Notes under the pieces: generated by a model | Database searches by the model: none | Seen by the model: the letters and a program-made list of their open reading frames with translations, nothing else | Told to the model about the DNA's origin: nothing | Program-made: the position numbers and the translations under genes | Assembly (NCBI GenBank): GCA_932294295.1 | Contig: OW028580.1 | Span: forward strand, 32,744,136-32,808,135 | Direction: 5' to 3' | DNA from: Alitta virens | Taxonomy: Eukaryota > Annelida > Polychaeta > Phyllodocida > Nereididae | DNA: 64,000 bases | In this document: piece by piece, positions 48,641-60,447 of the stretch | Numbering within the stretch: position 1 is the stretch's first letter | Layout: every line of letters starts with the position of its first letter

Positions 48641-50487
48641 ACTGATGCAGACCTAAGACATAGCTTGACATAGACATCTCACTATGAAGACCACATTAAT
48701 CAGAATTTTCCTTTTTATAACCACCAATACATTCTACCCTGCCACCTCATTAAATGCACGAAAAGGTCAACTTTTGTTTGGAAAATCCCAAGATTTTACG
48801 TGAAATGAGTATAACCATGAAATACACACTATGTTAGATTTGCCCTTTTCCCGTAAGTTCACATCTGATGACGTCATCACTTCAGCTTTTTATGCAGATG
48901 ATTGTGAATTTTTATCGCCTGGATATCTGTGAGAATCTTTTCACTTGCACCACGAAGATCACATGCAGGACATGATATCAATGTTTTATGACACTATAAA
49001 TTAATAACAACTAAGTACCCCAGTTCTGTTATTTTAGACTTTCCTGCCAAAATAATGCATTGTTTCTATAAAATATTTGTCTAATTGGTAATTCCGTCAC
49101 AGTGGACTAATGACGTCACCTTTACGGACTATTAATTTTGCACCACGTGCTCTATATGTACATGTAATGTATTGTCAACCAGACAGAACACCAGACGTAT
49201 ACATAAGCATTAATTATATATAACTGGGATATATATAAATACAATCTTTTATTAAAGATGGTAAAATGATGCATTTTAATTACCTGTTTGAGCTGTCTTA
49301 TTATTCCACTAAATCTCCAGAGTGCTCAGTAGATATATCCTGGAACGAATCATGGATTTAGAAACGTCTTGCACAGTTGCAAATTATTACTCTTATAATG
49401 TTGTGTTTGTCACGTGGTTGTGCTTGGTCATTAGAGCATTTCGACTGCTACACAGAGCTACATAGCCACCTGGAAATTTGTGCTGCAAATATAATATTTA
49501 CATTTTTTGAACTTCCTGGTTATTTGAAGCTGTTATGTTTGGCAAATACCAATTATGCTTACCCTAGAACTTAATTTAATTTGTCAACAACCTGACGTGA
49601 TAATTTTGCTTGATAAGCAAATTTGTCTGCTTTGTCAAATTGGCCTGAATGACATTTAGAGTACACGTCAGAATGTCCGAAAACAGAAACGTCCACGTCC
49701 AACAAACATGTACAATTTTATTTTTACACATACTTTAATTGTTTTTAATCTTGGTAGTACAGTGGCGGGGCTACAGTTGTTAGTAGGCTATTATAACAAT
49801 AGTGCACGTCAGGAGTCCAATGTAGAGTTTTGTGGGATGAAGAAAGATTATATTAATATGATATAGTTTTTCTAAATCGCATAAAACTATGTTGGACGAC
49901 GCACCATCCACCATTGTTTATAAATGTATGTTCTCTTATCAGCAACTGAAATCTACCATTTATACACGTTGATTAACTGTTGTGTGAGCAAAAGCAATTT
50001 CAATGGCCCTGGACAAATTTGATGACCCCGAATGTATATTTGTTAAATTGTCATGTAAGGTTAAACATTTCTGTGGAAAATAAACAGCGTCTCAGTCCGA
50101 GTCTGAATGTTCATGAATGACGCTGGTGATGGTGCGTCCAGCTCTTTCCCACATTTTATTTAAGAACTTTCATGTGATTTTAAATGAAGCAAACTCACCC
50201 CACTGCGAACACCCGCCCGGTCCCTTCTAATGGACGATTCAAGATATATATATGCACAAGAGGCTACATCTCAGCATGATGTCAGTTGCATTACTACCAC
50301 GAGGTGTTATAGGCCCTAAATGTGTGCTGCCTTGGACTTGGTGTCTATGCTGGGGCATTTCGACTACATTAGCTACCAGAATTTGTGCTGCAGGGGAATA
50401 ATAGCTAACAATTAGGAAATGTTAATGAAAGGTTAAGAGAAGTGATAATAGGCATGACTAATGAAAGAGGACCACTTTTTTGGAAAC

Positions 50488-50640
50488 TCTCCCAGGCCCA
50501 CTGCGCGCTCCGGCCCGACCGGCCCGGCCCTCAGAGTTAATCCTTTTCCCGAAGTTACGGATCCGATTTGCAGACTTCCCTCACCTACATTGTTCTACCG
50601 CCAGAAGCTGTTCACCTTGGAGACCTGCTGGGTATGGGAC
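50488..50640 (-). pseudogene. 28S rRNA pseudogene fragment
   Basis: On the minus strand this reads GTCTCCAAGGTGAACAGC, GAACAATGTAGGT, GGATCCGTAACTTCGGGAAA, AGGATTAACTCTGAGGG and CCGGTCGGGCCGGAGCGCG, a well-conserved stretch of eukaryotic large-subunit rRNA recalled from family knowledge. About 150 bp only, with substitutions and small deletions, much richer in GC than its surroundings. Open frames across it on the plus strand are by-products. Confidence 0.88.
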
Positions 50641-51204
50641 TTGCGAAATATTAAAGAGGATATTGACCTGGGTTAGAGGAGAGACAGTAAATCTTTGGTT
50701 CATAAATAACTTTTTTTTTTTCATTTTACCAATTTCTTCCACCAGAGACTTACAAGAACTAATAATGTCCAAAGACAAATAAAATACAATCATCTCATCA
50801 TTTTGTGACTTATACCTCTGTGTCTGTATAAAAGACAAAAAACTTGTTTGTATGGTTTTCTAGGAAATTGTTTATTACAAACATTTTAGTATATATGGTA
50901 TAATTTACTCGAGTTATAAAAACTGAAGCCATAATAATAGCATTCTAATAAAATACATGTAAAAAGCATGTCATGACTTATAAAGTTGTACCATAAAATG
51001 TTTACTACAATATACATGTCAGTTGCATTCGCTAGGTGTCACCCGAGTATAGCACCAATGAACACCTAGTGGTATTTACGGGGACTAGCATCGAACCATT
51101 CCAATGGCTGATCCCTGTGTATAAAAGCAGACGAAATCCATCAAGTGATTCAAGCCACATGAAGTACACAAAATCGACAAAAAAATTAAAAAGAACATGT
51201 CAGA

Positions 51205-54200
51205 TCACGTGACCACCACCCCTTTGTGGACACACGGGCCATTGTCTCCCTCCAGAAGAGCTGGCCACAGAATGTCTTTGATGTGAGTGGAGTCTGGGTC
51301 CGAAGTATGGAAGCGAGAGTGACAGTCTGGTTTGAACAGTCTACGGTCAAAGTCAATGACCAGAGGAGGATTTTGCACGGTCAGGGACCAGGCAAGACGG
51401 ACGCATTCTTCAATGTAAGTCCTTAATGGTTGGCACGCTTTCAGGCTGGGATAGTCGTACAGAGTGGCGTAGACTTGGTTCGATACCTCCTGCAAAGAAA
51501 CAAGAAAGCAATTCATTATACAGTGCCCGACGTCGAAGTTGTGGCCGACACCGGAGTTGTGGACTTCAATGGTGACGTCCTGGGGCCGATCCAAACATTC
51601 CGAATGAATAGGGTGATAGATATCGCTATTATTCTAAATCTTTCTCTGTCAAAATGTTCTGAATCCGCCTCTGGACGTCACTATTGAAGTCCACAACTCC
51701 GGTGTCGGCCACAACTTCGACGTCGGGCACTGTAATGGGAAACTTCAAAATGTGATGATACCAAACTTGCTTTTCTGTAGCGTAATGATACCATGTTGCA
51801 TTGCAGTACAAAATGAGTGCGCCTGATTATAGTGCATTATTAACAAGTATTCTTACCTACAGTTAGGCCTACTTTACATTAGCTAAACTTCTTCTTGACT
51901 TTACAGTTTCTAATATAATAGTTCATTATATTCATAAACTTCAATAATATCAATTTAATTGCAAGAATAATGCAGTTGGAATCATAGCGTCTTTGCATTG
52001 GCTTTAAAATTGATAGTGTCTTGTACTTAATGAGTGTTTAATAACTTGATAAGGTAAGTTGAAGAAACCACCATGAGTAAACATATGAACCTTAGCAATA
52101 CTTGAGACCAAATGTACGGAGACAGTGAAAAATGTAACCTACCTGCATGTTATGGGAGAGGTCGTACTTCTCCACGGTCTTCCTCAAGTATTCCATCATA
52201 GTGGCCTCGACCTCTTCGGCCAAGGGTTCGAGGTCACTGTAAGAGGTCCCTGGGACGCCCAACATGCCGCGAAGTTTTGACTTGATGTGTTTGTACATTT
52301 GTTGCACTGAGCGAAATGCCAACTGCAATGAAGAGAAGTAATGGTGTGCTTAGAATGTAGGTAATCACGGGATGTTTTCATTGACTGTCAATGCCCTGTC
52401 TCGGTTGCAGTACCAGGGTGAATCAGTTCCATAATTGTGACAAAGATAGGAAGCATAGATCTCGAGCCCTTTCTGAAGGTAGCCACCTGCACAGACATGT
52501 ATTTCACTGCTACCACCCAGGACTGGTGGTGATTAATCAATTTTTTGCATTACATGTGTTGTCTTTCATTTATGCTTGATCTTCTGACATATATATGTTT
52601 GATATTCAAAGAATAATTTAAATGGGAGTACTTTCCTTAAAAAAATAACCACTTAAAGTTCCATGGCCAAATTTTGTAAAATATGGCGCTGATGAGTTGA
52701 TTAATAATTAATTCTCTTAAAGGATGTCAAAAATCTTAGCACCAAACAACTGTATAGTTGGTCAGACAGAGGTGCAGAGTTCCCAAAGTTTGGTTCTTTC
52801 GAAGCCCTCTTGTTATTGGTGACAGTTTGCTGACCCTTAACCCTTCACAGTTCTAAACTATTTGTCCTCAATGTTTTGTGCAGCTGTTGTATCATTTTCA
52901 CAATATTTCCAGTACTCATGTAATCCTACCATTATACCACCAGCGTTGTACATAACAGTTTGCATAAGGACACCGAAATATCATTCACCCAACTATTTGT
53001 GGTATGCTACTCATAGAATATGGGAGAAAATTGAATTGTTTTCGTTGTTTGTGCGGACGCTAGGGATTAACACCATTCAAATACAGTAAATGTCGGTGTA
53101 ATGTCTAATTGGACTTAATAAGGGTGGAAGAAATAAACAATTCAATTAATTTATAATGTTGACTTATTGTTATTTTACCACTACTAATGGAGAACATTAG
53201 GGATGTACACCGGTTCTCGATATATCGTTTGTACCGGTACAAGGATAGCAATATGGGTATTGATAACCGTTATGTAATATAATGATACACTAGAAAGGTC
53301 TGCAGATCGGAGTTTTTTTGCATACAAACTCCTGCTACCTAGATGTTCTAGCATTTTTGAAGAAAAATATCAGCCCGATTTAATTGCAATGACATTAAAC
53401 AACATACTGGAATTATTGCATATAAATTTGTTCATGATATTTCATTGTTAAATGTTAATTGTCTTTTACTGTAGGCTTTCTTTAATTCTCCTATTGATAC
53501 AGCTTAGCGATACGTATTATGATACATATCGTATCGGTTTTACTGTATCGTGATACGTATCATATCGTTAAAAAGATAAAGGTGTACAGCCCTAGAGAAC
53601 ATGCAGATTTGGCTGAATATTTTTGACGTCATTAAAGAGTTTGCTTACGAGAAGAGTCTGTTTAATATGCAGTCCAACAATATAGCACGGAACATTTGTT
53701 GGTAAAGAAGATAAAACATTCAATAGGTTCTACAACAAAGCTGGTAATCATTCAGAGGAGAAAACTTTTGAGATTTTCTCATGAATGAGAGTACAATAGC
53801 TATAAGCGGGTATAACTGTATTAGGCAGTCTTTAACTCCAATATATCTTCTTATTTTGTTATCCAGACTTCCGATTTGGTCATATTTTACTTACAACTAC
53901 GACAGAGAAGAGCAGTTTTCCTTTCAAGTCGTCAAATTCTGCCATCTCCGGGAGTTCATCCAGGGCGTCGTAAGCATCAAGCCTCGTTTGGGAGTACAGG
54001 TTGCCATAGCGACGGATTAGCTGGGTCGGTCGACTGTCCCCTAAACTCAGGTCTTCAAATTTGGAACCTCTCGACAGCTGTCTTTGGGCCTGTTCTGATA
54101 ATCTGAAATAAATCATGAATAACAATGAAATAAATCTGTTACACAAGATGGATGGGTGTGATAACCACATGGTTGGATGGATGTACATTTCGAATTTAAG

Positions 54201-57200
54201 TCTGATTACCATGTCCCGGAATGAATGTTTTGCATTTTTTACACACGACTTTCATATAATAATTACTTATTAGCTGGTCCAACTGCAACTGAGCAAGGAA
54301 TTAAACCCTGGACTCCTAAGAGGTGCAGCCCAGCACTGTACCAATTAGACCATGTATTCATTTATTAACAATTCACATTTAAATGCTAGCCATAGTCCAG
54401 AAGGCCAGCTTTAAGTTTGCTTCCAGGTGACTTCAGCCATATTTTTTTTCTGGGCCTACAGCTGTACTAATTAAGCTGGAGGTTTATTGCAATGGCTCAT
54501 TACATGCGCTGGTGGTACCATGTGCTTGAAGCAATACACTCAGCCTCTAGCAAGTCTTTTGAACAGTCAGTAAAGTTACATAAAGGCATCCTTGGCCTTA
54601 CAGCAGCTTTCGTAGACTTGGAAACTAAAGGTCTTAGCCAGTGGGAGTCCTGCACTCACATGATGTTTTAGTTTCCAAGTCTTTGAATTCAGCAATTTGT
54701 GTTCCATTATATACTTTAAGTTGTATAGTTGATGGCTTGACGCACCTTTAATTTCATCTTAAAGATAACTACATTGTATTACAAATCTGTAACTTAACCC
54801 ATTTTTAAAACATACTATACAATTATATAATGGTTACATGTGAGAAATGAGTATATATGTACACCCGAAAATGTCTCAGAATGTAACCATTGTGTAATTG
54901 TTTTGTACCACTGAACCCCATGCATCCAAGTGTCAATAAAAATTTCTTTCCATTACGACTCACAGGAAAAATAGCTCTCCGTCTACAATTATATAATTAA
55001 TTCGTAGATAGACGCCGACCGTAGCTTTCAGAAAATGTTAGAGTTTTTAAAATCGGGCGAAAACTGACGAAGTTATCAAATAAAACTTACAAGTATGTTA
55101 GATCGCTAAAATTGCCTGCAGTCGCTGAATTCATGATTTCTAGCGGAACGCTGGAGCAGCGCAGCGTGGCTGGCTAACTGTTGTACATGAGGATTTGTAC
55201 AACGGTGTACCTAATGCTAAATTACACTGGTGAGTGCTACAAATACAATATAATATTCACCTGTCCTTGAGGGTCCTCTCCCTCTCCTGCATCTTGCCAA
55301 TGACATCTCTGTACTTCATGAGTTCCTTCCTCAGCAAGTGAACTTCGTTCCTTATCGTCTGCAGCTGAAACCAGTCAACATTTCGCACAATGAAACGTCT
55401 GCTAAATTGGTGAAAAATGCTTCAAACTGGCTAAGATAACAAAGGAAAGTTAACAAAACGAGTGCAAGCCTTGCACTGCAAAGATTGGTTGTCAGCCAAA
55501 ATGCCCTGCCAAATGTACTTCACTTGTTACTTGATAAATCTAAAAAGAACCTAATTCATTTATCAAAGCTTTTGAAGAAGGAAAAATGTCATGAAAAGCC
55601 ACAGCTGGGTCAATTATGAACTAGAGTGACAAGCAGTTTTTTTACTTCTTTTTTTAAGCTATCTTTGAATTGTAATTTATGGCTACATGCTTTCATAACT
55701 ATAGCTGATCTCCAAAGATGTGTTTGATATTTGCAAATTACAATAATTAGTATGTTTCGTTACACATTGCACTTTGTAGTTATAGCCAACATTTTTCATG
55801 AAAGTTACAACTAAACATCAGTGCATATATATTTTGAGTAAAAAAAATATGTACAACTCTTTATCACGAAACTCGTTATATCCATGGCAACGACTGGAAA
55901 CAACTGCCAAGGAGCTTAAGAGAAACCCGAGTAACGTGCAAAATCCTTTCTATGCATGGAGAATGTAACAAGTGAATATAAATATAGTATGCACTGCATA
56001 ACCTGCGTATGGCTACAGGAGGCTACAAGCTTGTACACAACTTTAAAAAGTTGGGCTATAATTTTTACCATTAAGTGAATGTGGCAGTACAAGTTACTTC
56101 ATTTTTTTTACACTGTAGTGTTACAGTATGTTTTGTCAAGTTAGTTATAACCTTTGCTCAGGGCCTGTAGGACAAGTACAACAATTAGCCACATCAGTAG
56201 GCTATATATAGTAACAATTAAATTTAAACAACCTTAAGACTTTTACTAAGACTTCAAAGCCGATAGGATATGGTCGACTCCAGTCAGCTGTAGTAACCTA
56301 GTTCTGGCTGAAACAGGGTAAAGCCAGCCACTTCTGTCTACTTCTACCTTTATAGTCGATTTAAACTACCACCACTTATAAAATATAAACCTTGGTAAAT
56401 ATAAGAAAGTCCTAATATATCATAATTAAATATGTATGTGCAATTGACATGCATCTTTTCAAAAAAAAATTACAAATATGCATAACTCTGAACTTATGCA
56501 CCAAATGTACTTTTCGTCCGGCTTTGAGTAACCAGCTATAGCCAGACAGTTCCATATAGTGGCAGGTAGCAAGGTATAGCAAAATTTGTGTAGCTTTGTC
56601 TAGGTTTAATTTGACAGTTAATGAAACTAACTGTACCTCTTTGTTCTCTGGATGCACATGTGTGACGTCATTTCGAATGACAGGGTATTCCTTTTCTGCC
56701 CTGATCACGCGATAGTTAGTTTCCCTGTTTGTGACGTAATTGACGGCTGTGACGGAAGTAGTTCTGACTGGGGAAGCCCTGCCATGGAGGTCTACATGGG
56801 CTGAGTTCTGCACATGAGCTGGAATTGCAAATTAAATTATAAAACACAGTCAAGCAGTTTCAACTTGTGGTCTAACATTTCTATCACAAATTTCCTTAAT
56901 AGGAAACTTCAAAATATGGCCAATGGCTCAACAATGCTGATTGAAGCTATGAAGTTAAAATGATCATCTCCCAGAGGCAGACGTAATCATAACATGATAA
57001 GGTTCTTAAGGGGCGTTCACACTTTCACGTATAAGAGCTACGTATGACCAAGTATGAAAATATTTCACACTCTTGTTCATCCTTGGCCATACATGCGCAT
57101 ATCTCATGTCTCAGCATTGCTGAGCGTTTTACGTTTCCTACGCTAATTCGAAGATCACTCCTGGTTGGGCTTGACCACTCACGACCATACGTGTAAAGGG

Positions 57201-59344
57201 CTTTTAAGCATGTTTAAAACTTTGGCGGATGTTCTACGAGTAAATTTATATAAGTTACGTAACTTGCTCGGGGGTCCATCGGCGAGCATCCTACATACGT
57301 TGTATGTGTTCTACGTACGTACATGACCATACTTAGCATACATAGCCACTGTCCATCGTATATACTCGAGTCCACTCGTAGAACGCTTGTAAAACGCTTG
57401 GCGGACTCCCGTCGGACATCCGTTGCACGCCTGTGGTCTTCCGTGCCCATCCTTGAACCGCTAGCATTGGCGATCTACGAGCGATCTACAAGTGCCTCAT
57501 GTAGGCCTCACGTATGCTTGGCGACGGATGTCCGGCGAGCGTTTTACGGACGACCGGCGAGCATTTTATGGATGTCCGGCGAGCGATCTACGATTGCCCC
57601 ACGTACGCTCTTAGAAAGAAGTTATACGTGATTAACAGAGCCACGAGTGAGCCCGTAGGTCTTATACGTGATAGTGTGAACTCCCCTTTAATCCCAAGTT
57701 TTATGTTACACATTTTGACATGAGCCACAGCACGGATTATTTGGACAACTTACCATGTACTAATTGGGATTCTAACCGAGGACTGTCTAAGATAGCAGAC
57801 AGGTAACTCTCCACATTGACTGCCTGCTCAATTGAGTGCAACACATATTTATAAATATTACTACCCCTCGAACAGCCTATGCCAGGTGGTTGCCTATAGA
57901 TACACCAAAGTGCAAAGTGCAGCACTTAACACAGTCACTGACTGGCTGTTTATCCCATTCACTGCCTGCCAGCCTGGAGATGTGTAGTATTGTGTACTGT
58001 GTGGAGTACATTATGTTGGCTAAAAATATTACATCACATGTGAAGAATACTTCAACAGGGTTACGCCTATGTGGCTTTTTGCACCAGTTAAAAATAGGGC
58101 TGGCACAAGTTGTGTTCTATACTGGCCCAAGACAGAAATAAAGAAATATGCAGAATACAGGACAGACAGAAAGGAACAGAAAGACAGAGAAGACAGTAAA
58201 TACACTTATGCAGATCTTACTGGACAGGTTTATATACAATACATGCATATGCTTAAGAAACAAGTAACAATCATAAACCACAAAAGAAATATACACATGA
58301 CCCAATGTTAACATGATGTTTGAAGAGAAGTGTTATGAATCTCTTATTCGCATGCAGTATGTATACATGTATATATATATATATGAAATAAAAAAAATTT
58401 ACATTACAATGCGAAGTGATTATTAATTATGCAGCATGCTGATCCAATCGAATATAGCAACAGTCCAATAAAATATTACTGCCCAACCAACCAATAGTAT
58501 CCTACATATTTATGCCGTCAGGTCTAACCTATCAGCTGCCAATCTTCTCCAGGGTACGAACCCAAGTTGTGGCCAAGGACAAGGACTCCCAAGGTCATTC
58601 AGGGTCACAAGGGGACAAACCAAATTTTGACAGGAAGTATAGGAATATGTTAGTAACCTATTTTAAAGAAATGCATTAGTAATAATAAATTTCAATGAAA
58701 CAAAACATGTCGACGAGCTCGTCTCCACTAGCAGACAGCTACAGACGAAAACGAACAAACTGGTGACGTAGTGACGTAGTGACGTAGACAACTGATGCAG
58801 ACGACTGATGACACAAATAACAACTAGGCTACATCTAGCACTACCTTTTATTTCTTACTCACACGGAATGCCAAGAGTGGAACTGGCCTTGAAGAGGTTC
58901 GATTTCGGCCGTTGGCGACTGTTGCTGCTCTCGTAACTATGGACCACGGTGCTGCCCTCTGTAAACAGAATGGTTGTCATAGCAACGTCAATTTGGTTAT
59001 TTGGTTACCAGGTGTAGGAATGCAGCCCAGGGCTCATGTTTTGATATGAAGAGATGAGGAAGACCATACAACAGCGGGTATAGTGGGTAGCCCTAGGGTG
59101 AAAATCTTATGGAGATATCTCATATCAATAGTAGAATTAATAGCACTAGTAAATAGTAGTAGTAGACTTACAAGTAGTGGTGATAGCACTAGGGCAATAG
59201 CTATAGACTTACAGTAACAGCATAGAGAAAAGATCCCATTTCAGTATGGTGCAAACTGCTTGGTTCCTCTGAAGGTACCCATCTGATACATAATACCATA
59301 CCTGCCTGATCTTCAGAAGTTACTGTTGAGTCTGCAGTTGCCAT
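51205..59344 (-). CDS. SPATA18: Mitochondria-eating protein (MIEAP/SPATA18) C-terminal-domain protein
   Basis: Seven coding exons (minus): 59344-59302, 58958-58863, 56818-56637, 55364-55261, 54102-53895, 52322-52143, 51489-51205; phases agree, 365 aa. Residues 1-107 are a low-complexity N-terminus. A charged coiled coil follows (about 108-142, LRKELMKYRDVIGKMQERER). The rest is the MIEAP C-terminal domain: RLDAYDALDELPE, KLLFSVVVLAFRSVQ across an exon joint, VRLAWSLTVQNPPLVIDFDR, ILWPALLEG and the near-terminal HKGVVV. In mammals MIEAP acts in p53-linked mitochondrial quality control; many invertebrates have several domain-sharing paralogs of unknown role. This one is shorter than human SPATA18 (538 aa), so strict orthology is doubtful. 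Start: ATG at 59344 (MATADSTVTSEDQ); alternative first exons are listed separately. Confidence 0.8.
51519..51734. repeat. Inverted duplication, about 82 bp arms, in last intron of the MIEAP-like gene
   Basis: 51519-51600 and 51654-51734 are inverted copies; the outer about 60 bp are almost identical (ACAGTGCCCGACGTCGAAGT, GTGGCCGACACCGGAGTTGT). The hairpin begins about 30 bases upstream of the final 3' splice site on the gene strand and is much richer in GC and CpG than the flanks. Confidence 0.9.
53190..53602. mobile_element. hAT-like MITE copy 1 with 8-bp target duplication
   Basis: Element 53198-53594 (397 bp), ends TAGGGATGTACACC and GGTGTACAGCCCTA, flanked by perfect duplicates GAGAACAT (53190-53197, 53595-53602). 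Interior rich in GATACGTAT/ATCGTATC. An 8-bp duplication and YAGGG ends fit the hAT superfamily. No transposase. In an intron of the MIEAP-like gene. Confidence 0.93.
54262..54352 (-). repeat. tRNA-derived SINE fragment
   Basis: On the minus strand: ATGGTCTAATTGGTACAGTG (box A-like) and AGGGTTTAATTCC (box B-like) about 40 bases apart. The acceptor stem does not pair, so it is not a functional tRNA gene. Confidence 0.6.
54614..54682. repeat. 16-bp perfect inverted repeat
   Basis: AGACTTGGAAACTAAA and its complement separated by about 37 bases, in a MIEAP-like gene intron. Confidence 0.75.
55091..55134 (-). CDS. Candidate alternative first exon of the MIEAP-like gene
   Basis: ATG at 55134 opens MNSATAGNFSDLTYL and stops at a strong donor (GTAAGT) in phase 2, exactly the phase needed by the exon 54102-53895. 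A transcript from here would skip the N-terminus and coiled coil and make the C-terminal domain alone (about 238 aa). The upstream 40 bases are GC-rich (GCAGCGCAGCG on plus). Confidence 0.45.
56270..56636. mobile_element. Second copy of the TACAGTTAGTTT-end element, abutting a splice donor
   Basis: Shares GACTC.AGTCAGCTGTAGTA, CCAGCCACTTCTGT and ATAAACCTTGGTAAAT with 39056-39254 and ends in the same TTAATGAAACTAACTGTA. The end coincides with the GT of the exon 56818-56637 donor (GTACAG on the gene strand). Left boundary unclear. Confidence 0.55.
57006..57690. mobile_element. 679 bp MITE with TTA target duplication (Harbinger-like)
   Basis: Element 57009-57687 with about 35 bp ends AGGGGCGTTCACACTTTCAC and (minus) AGGGGAGTTCACACTATCAC; TTA on both sides (57006-57008, 57688-57690). 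A 3-bp TWA duplication is typical of PIF/Harbinger. The interior has tandem (A/T)TGTCCGGCGAGC blocks (57527-57590) and many CGTACG/TACGTA motifs. No transposase; open frames across it are incidental. Confidence 0.88.
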
Positions 59345-60036
59345 TGTGACAATTCTGGCTTCTTATTAATTAATTTCAGTGTAGTAGGCCTACTTCAAAT
59401 TGTCACGGAAATAATGCCAAGATACGCAACTAACCCTTCAGAAGAATATAGTCATTTGACAATAGCAATTAAAGAAATTTAAGATTTCTGGCCTGCAGTT
59501 TGTTCACTATTGTTTGGGTTTCAGGAGGTGACCTCAAGATTGAATGGACATTGGAGGGGATCCTTGCTGGGTATCAGGTTACAAGGGCAACTCGTACCAT
59601 CAGATGACCCCAGCAACTGACTTTACATCTCAAGTCCAGAGTTCCAGACCTACTTTTGCATTACATGTATAAATCCAACAAACATACCACATTACTAGCT
59701 CGGATGTTATATATTGTAGAAAAACACCCTTTTACAGTGTTGTTTATCTCCCCCCCCCCCCCCATGTTTATCCCAATAGCCCATCCTGATTATGGGAGTG
59801 CCTATGGTGCCATTGGCCATCAGTTACCAATACCTTACTTACACGATGGCAAGCCAGGTGGCTAATGTAATACATGGCTGGTATCTACCCAATGAAGTAA
59901 AAGGTAGTTTAATGTATATTGCTACTGTAAAGCTTCTAATAAACACCAGACTTTTAATTGAGTAAATATGCCATACAGTGCAAATCACTCAACTAATCCA
60001 AGTTAGAAGCAACCTGTTCTTGAGCATGATGAAACC

Positions 60037-60447
60037 CAGAAAACTAGGGCTGTACACCTTTATCTTTAAAACGATACGAATCACGATACAGTAAAACCGA
60101 TATGATACGTATTACGATACGTATTGTTCAATTTTGTCAATAAGTAAATTTGTACATATTTATAAAAGTTTATTGTAAACCTAAAATAATCAAAAGATAC
60201 TATCAAATTTAATGAACAAATCTTCATTGAATGACTGCAAATTATTGTGTATTAAGAGTCGCTGATATTTCTCTTCACAAACACTGGAACATCTGGGTGG
60301 CAGGTGACTTATTTGTTTGAAAATTCTGCTCTGCATACCGTTCAAGTGTATCGTTATTATTACATAACGGTTATCAATACCCGTATCGTTAACCCTGTAC
60401 CGGTACAAACGATATATCGAGAACCGGTGTACAGCCCTACAGAGAAC
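60037..60447. mobile_element. hAT-like MITE copy 2, inverted relative to copy 1
   Basis: Element 60045-60439 (395 bp), starts TAGGGCTGTACACC and ends GGTGTACAGCCCTA. Flanks CAGAAAAC (60037-60044) and CAGAGAAC (60440-60447), an 8-bp target duplication with one mismatch. Same interior as 53198-53594 in the opposite direction. Confidence 0.9.

Larger units (their letters stand above)
46959..51204. other. Intergenic; dispersed repeats and an rRNA fragment, no gene seen
   Basis: 4.2 kb upstream of the LRR gene and downstream of the MIEAP-like gene. Contains a tRNA-like SINE head (47644-47765), dispersed repeat copy 3 (48505-48640), a second repeat family with GGCTACATCTCAGCA and GTGTCTATGCTGGGGC (48470-48530, 50255-50400; tail also at 49435-49490), and a 28S rRNA fragment (50488-50640). 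TTTATT at 50871-50876 is a possible AATAAA signal for the minus-strand gene ending at 51205. Confidence 0.5.

Noticed and set aside
49377..49574. Plus-strand ORF with a hydrophobic start
   Set aside because: The second half lies in a dispersed repeat also found near 50350-50398; no splice or homology support.
50461..50782. Plus-strand ORFs with Pro/Arg-rich peptides
   Set aside because: They read the wrong strand of a 28S rRNA fragment; no gene.
51629..51811. Minus-strand ORF upstream of the last MIEAP-like exon as an extra exon
   Set aside because: It is one arm of an inverted duplication inside an intron; adding it breaks the domain, which joins correctly from 52143 to 51489.
54262..54352. 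tRNA gene on the minus strand
   Set aside because: Boxes A and B are visible but the acceptor stem does not pair; treated as a SINE fragment.
57214..57723. Several overlapping ORFs on both strands
   Set aside because: They lie within the 679 bp MITE, whose CpG-rich subrepeats lack stops by chance.
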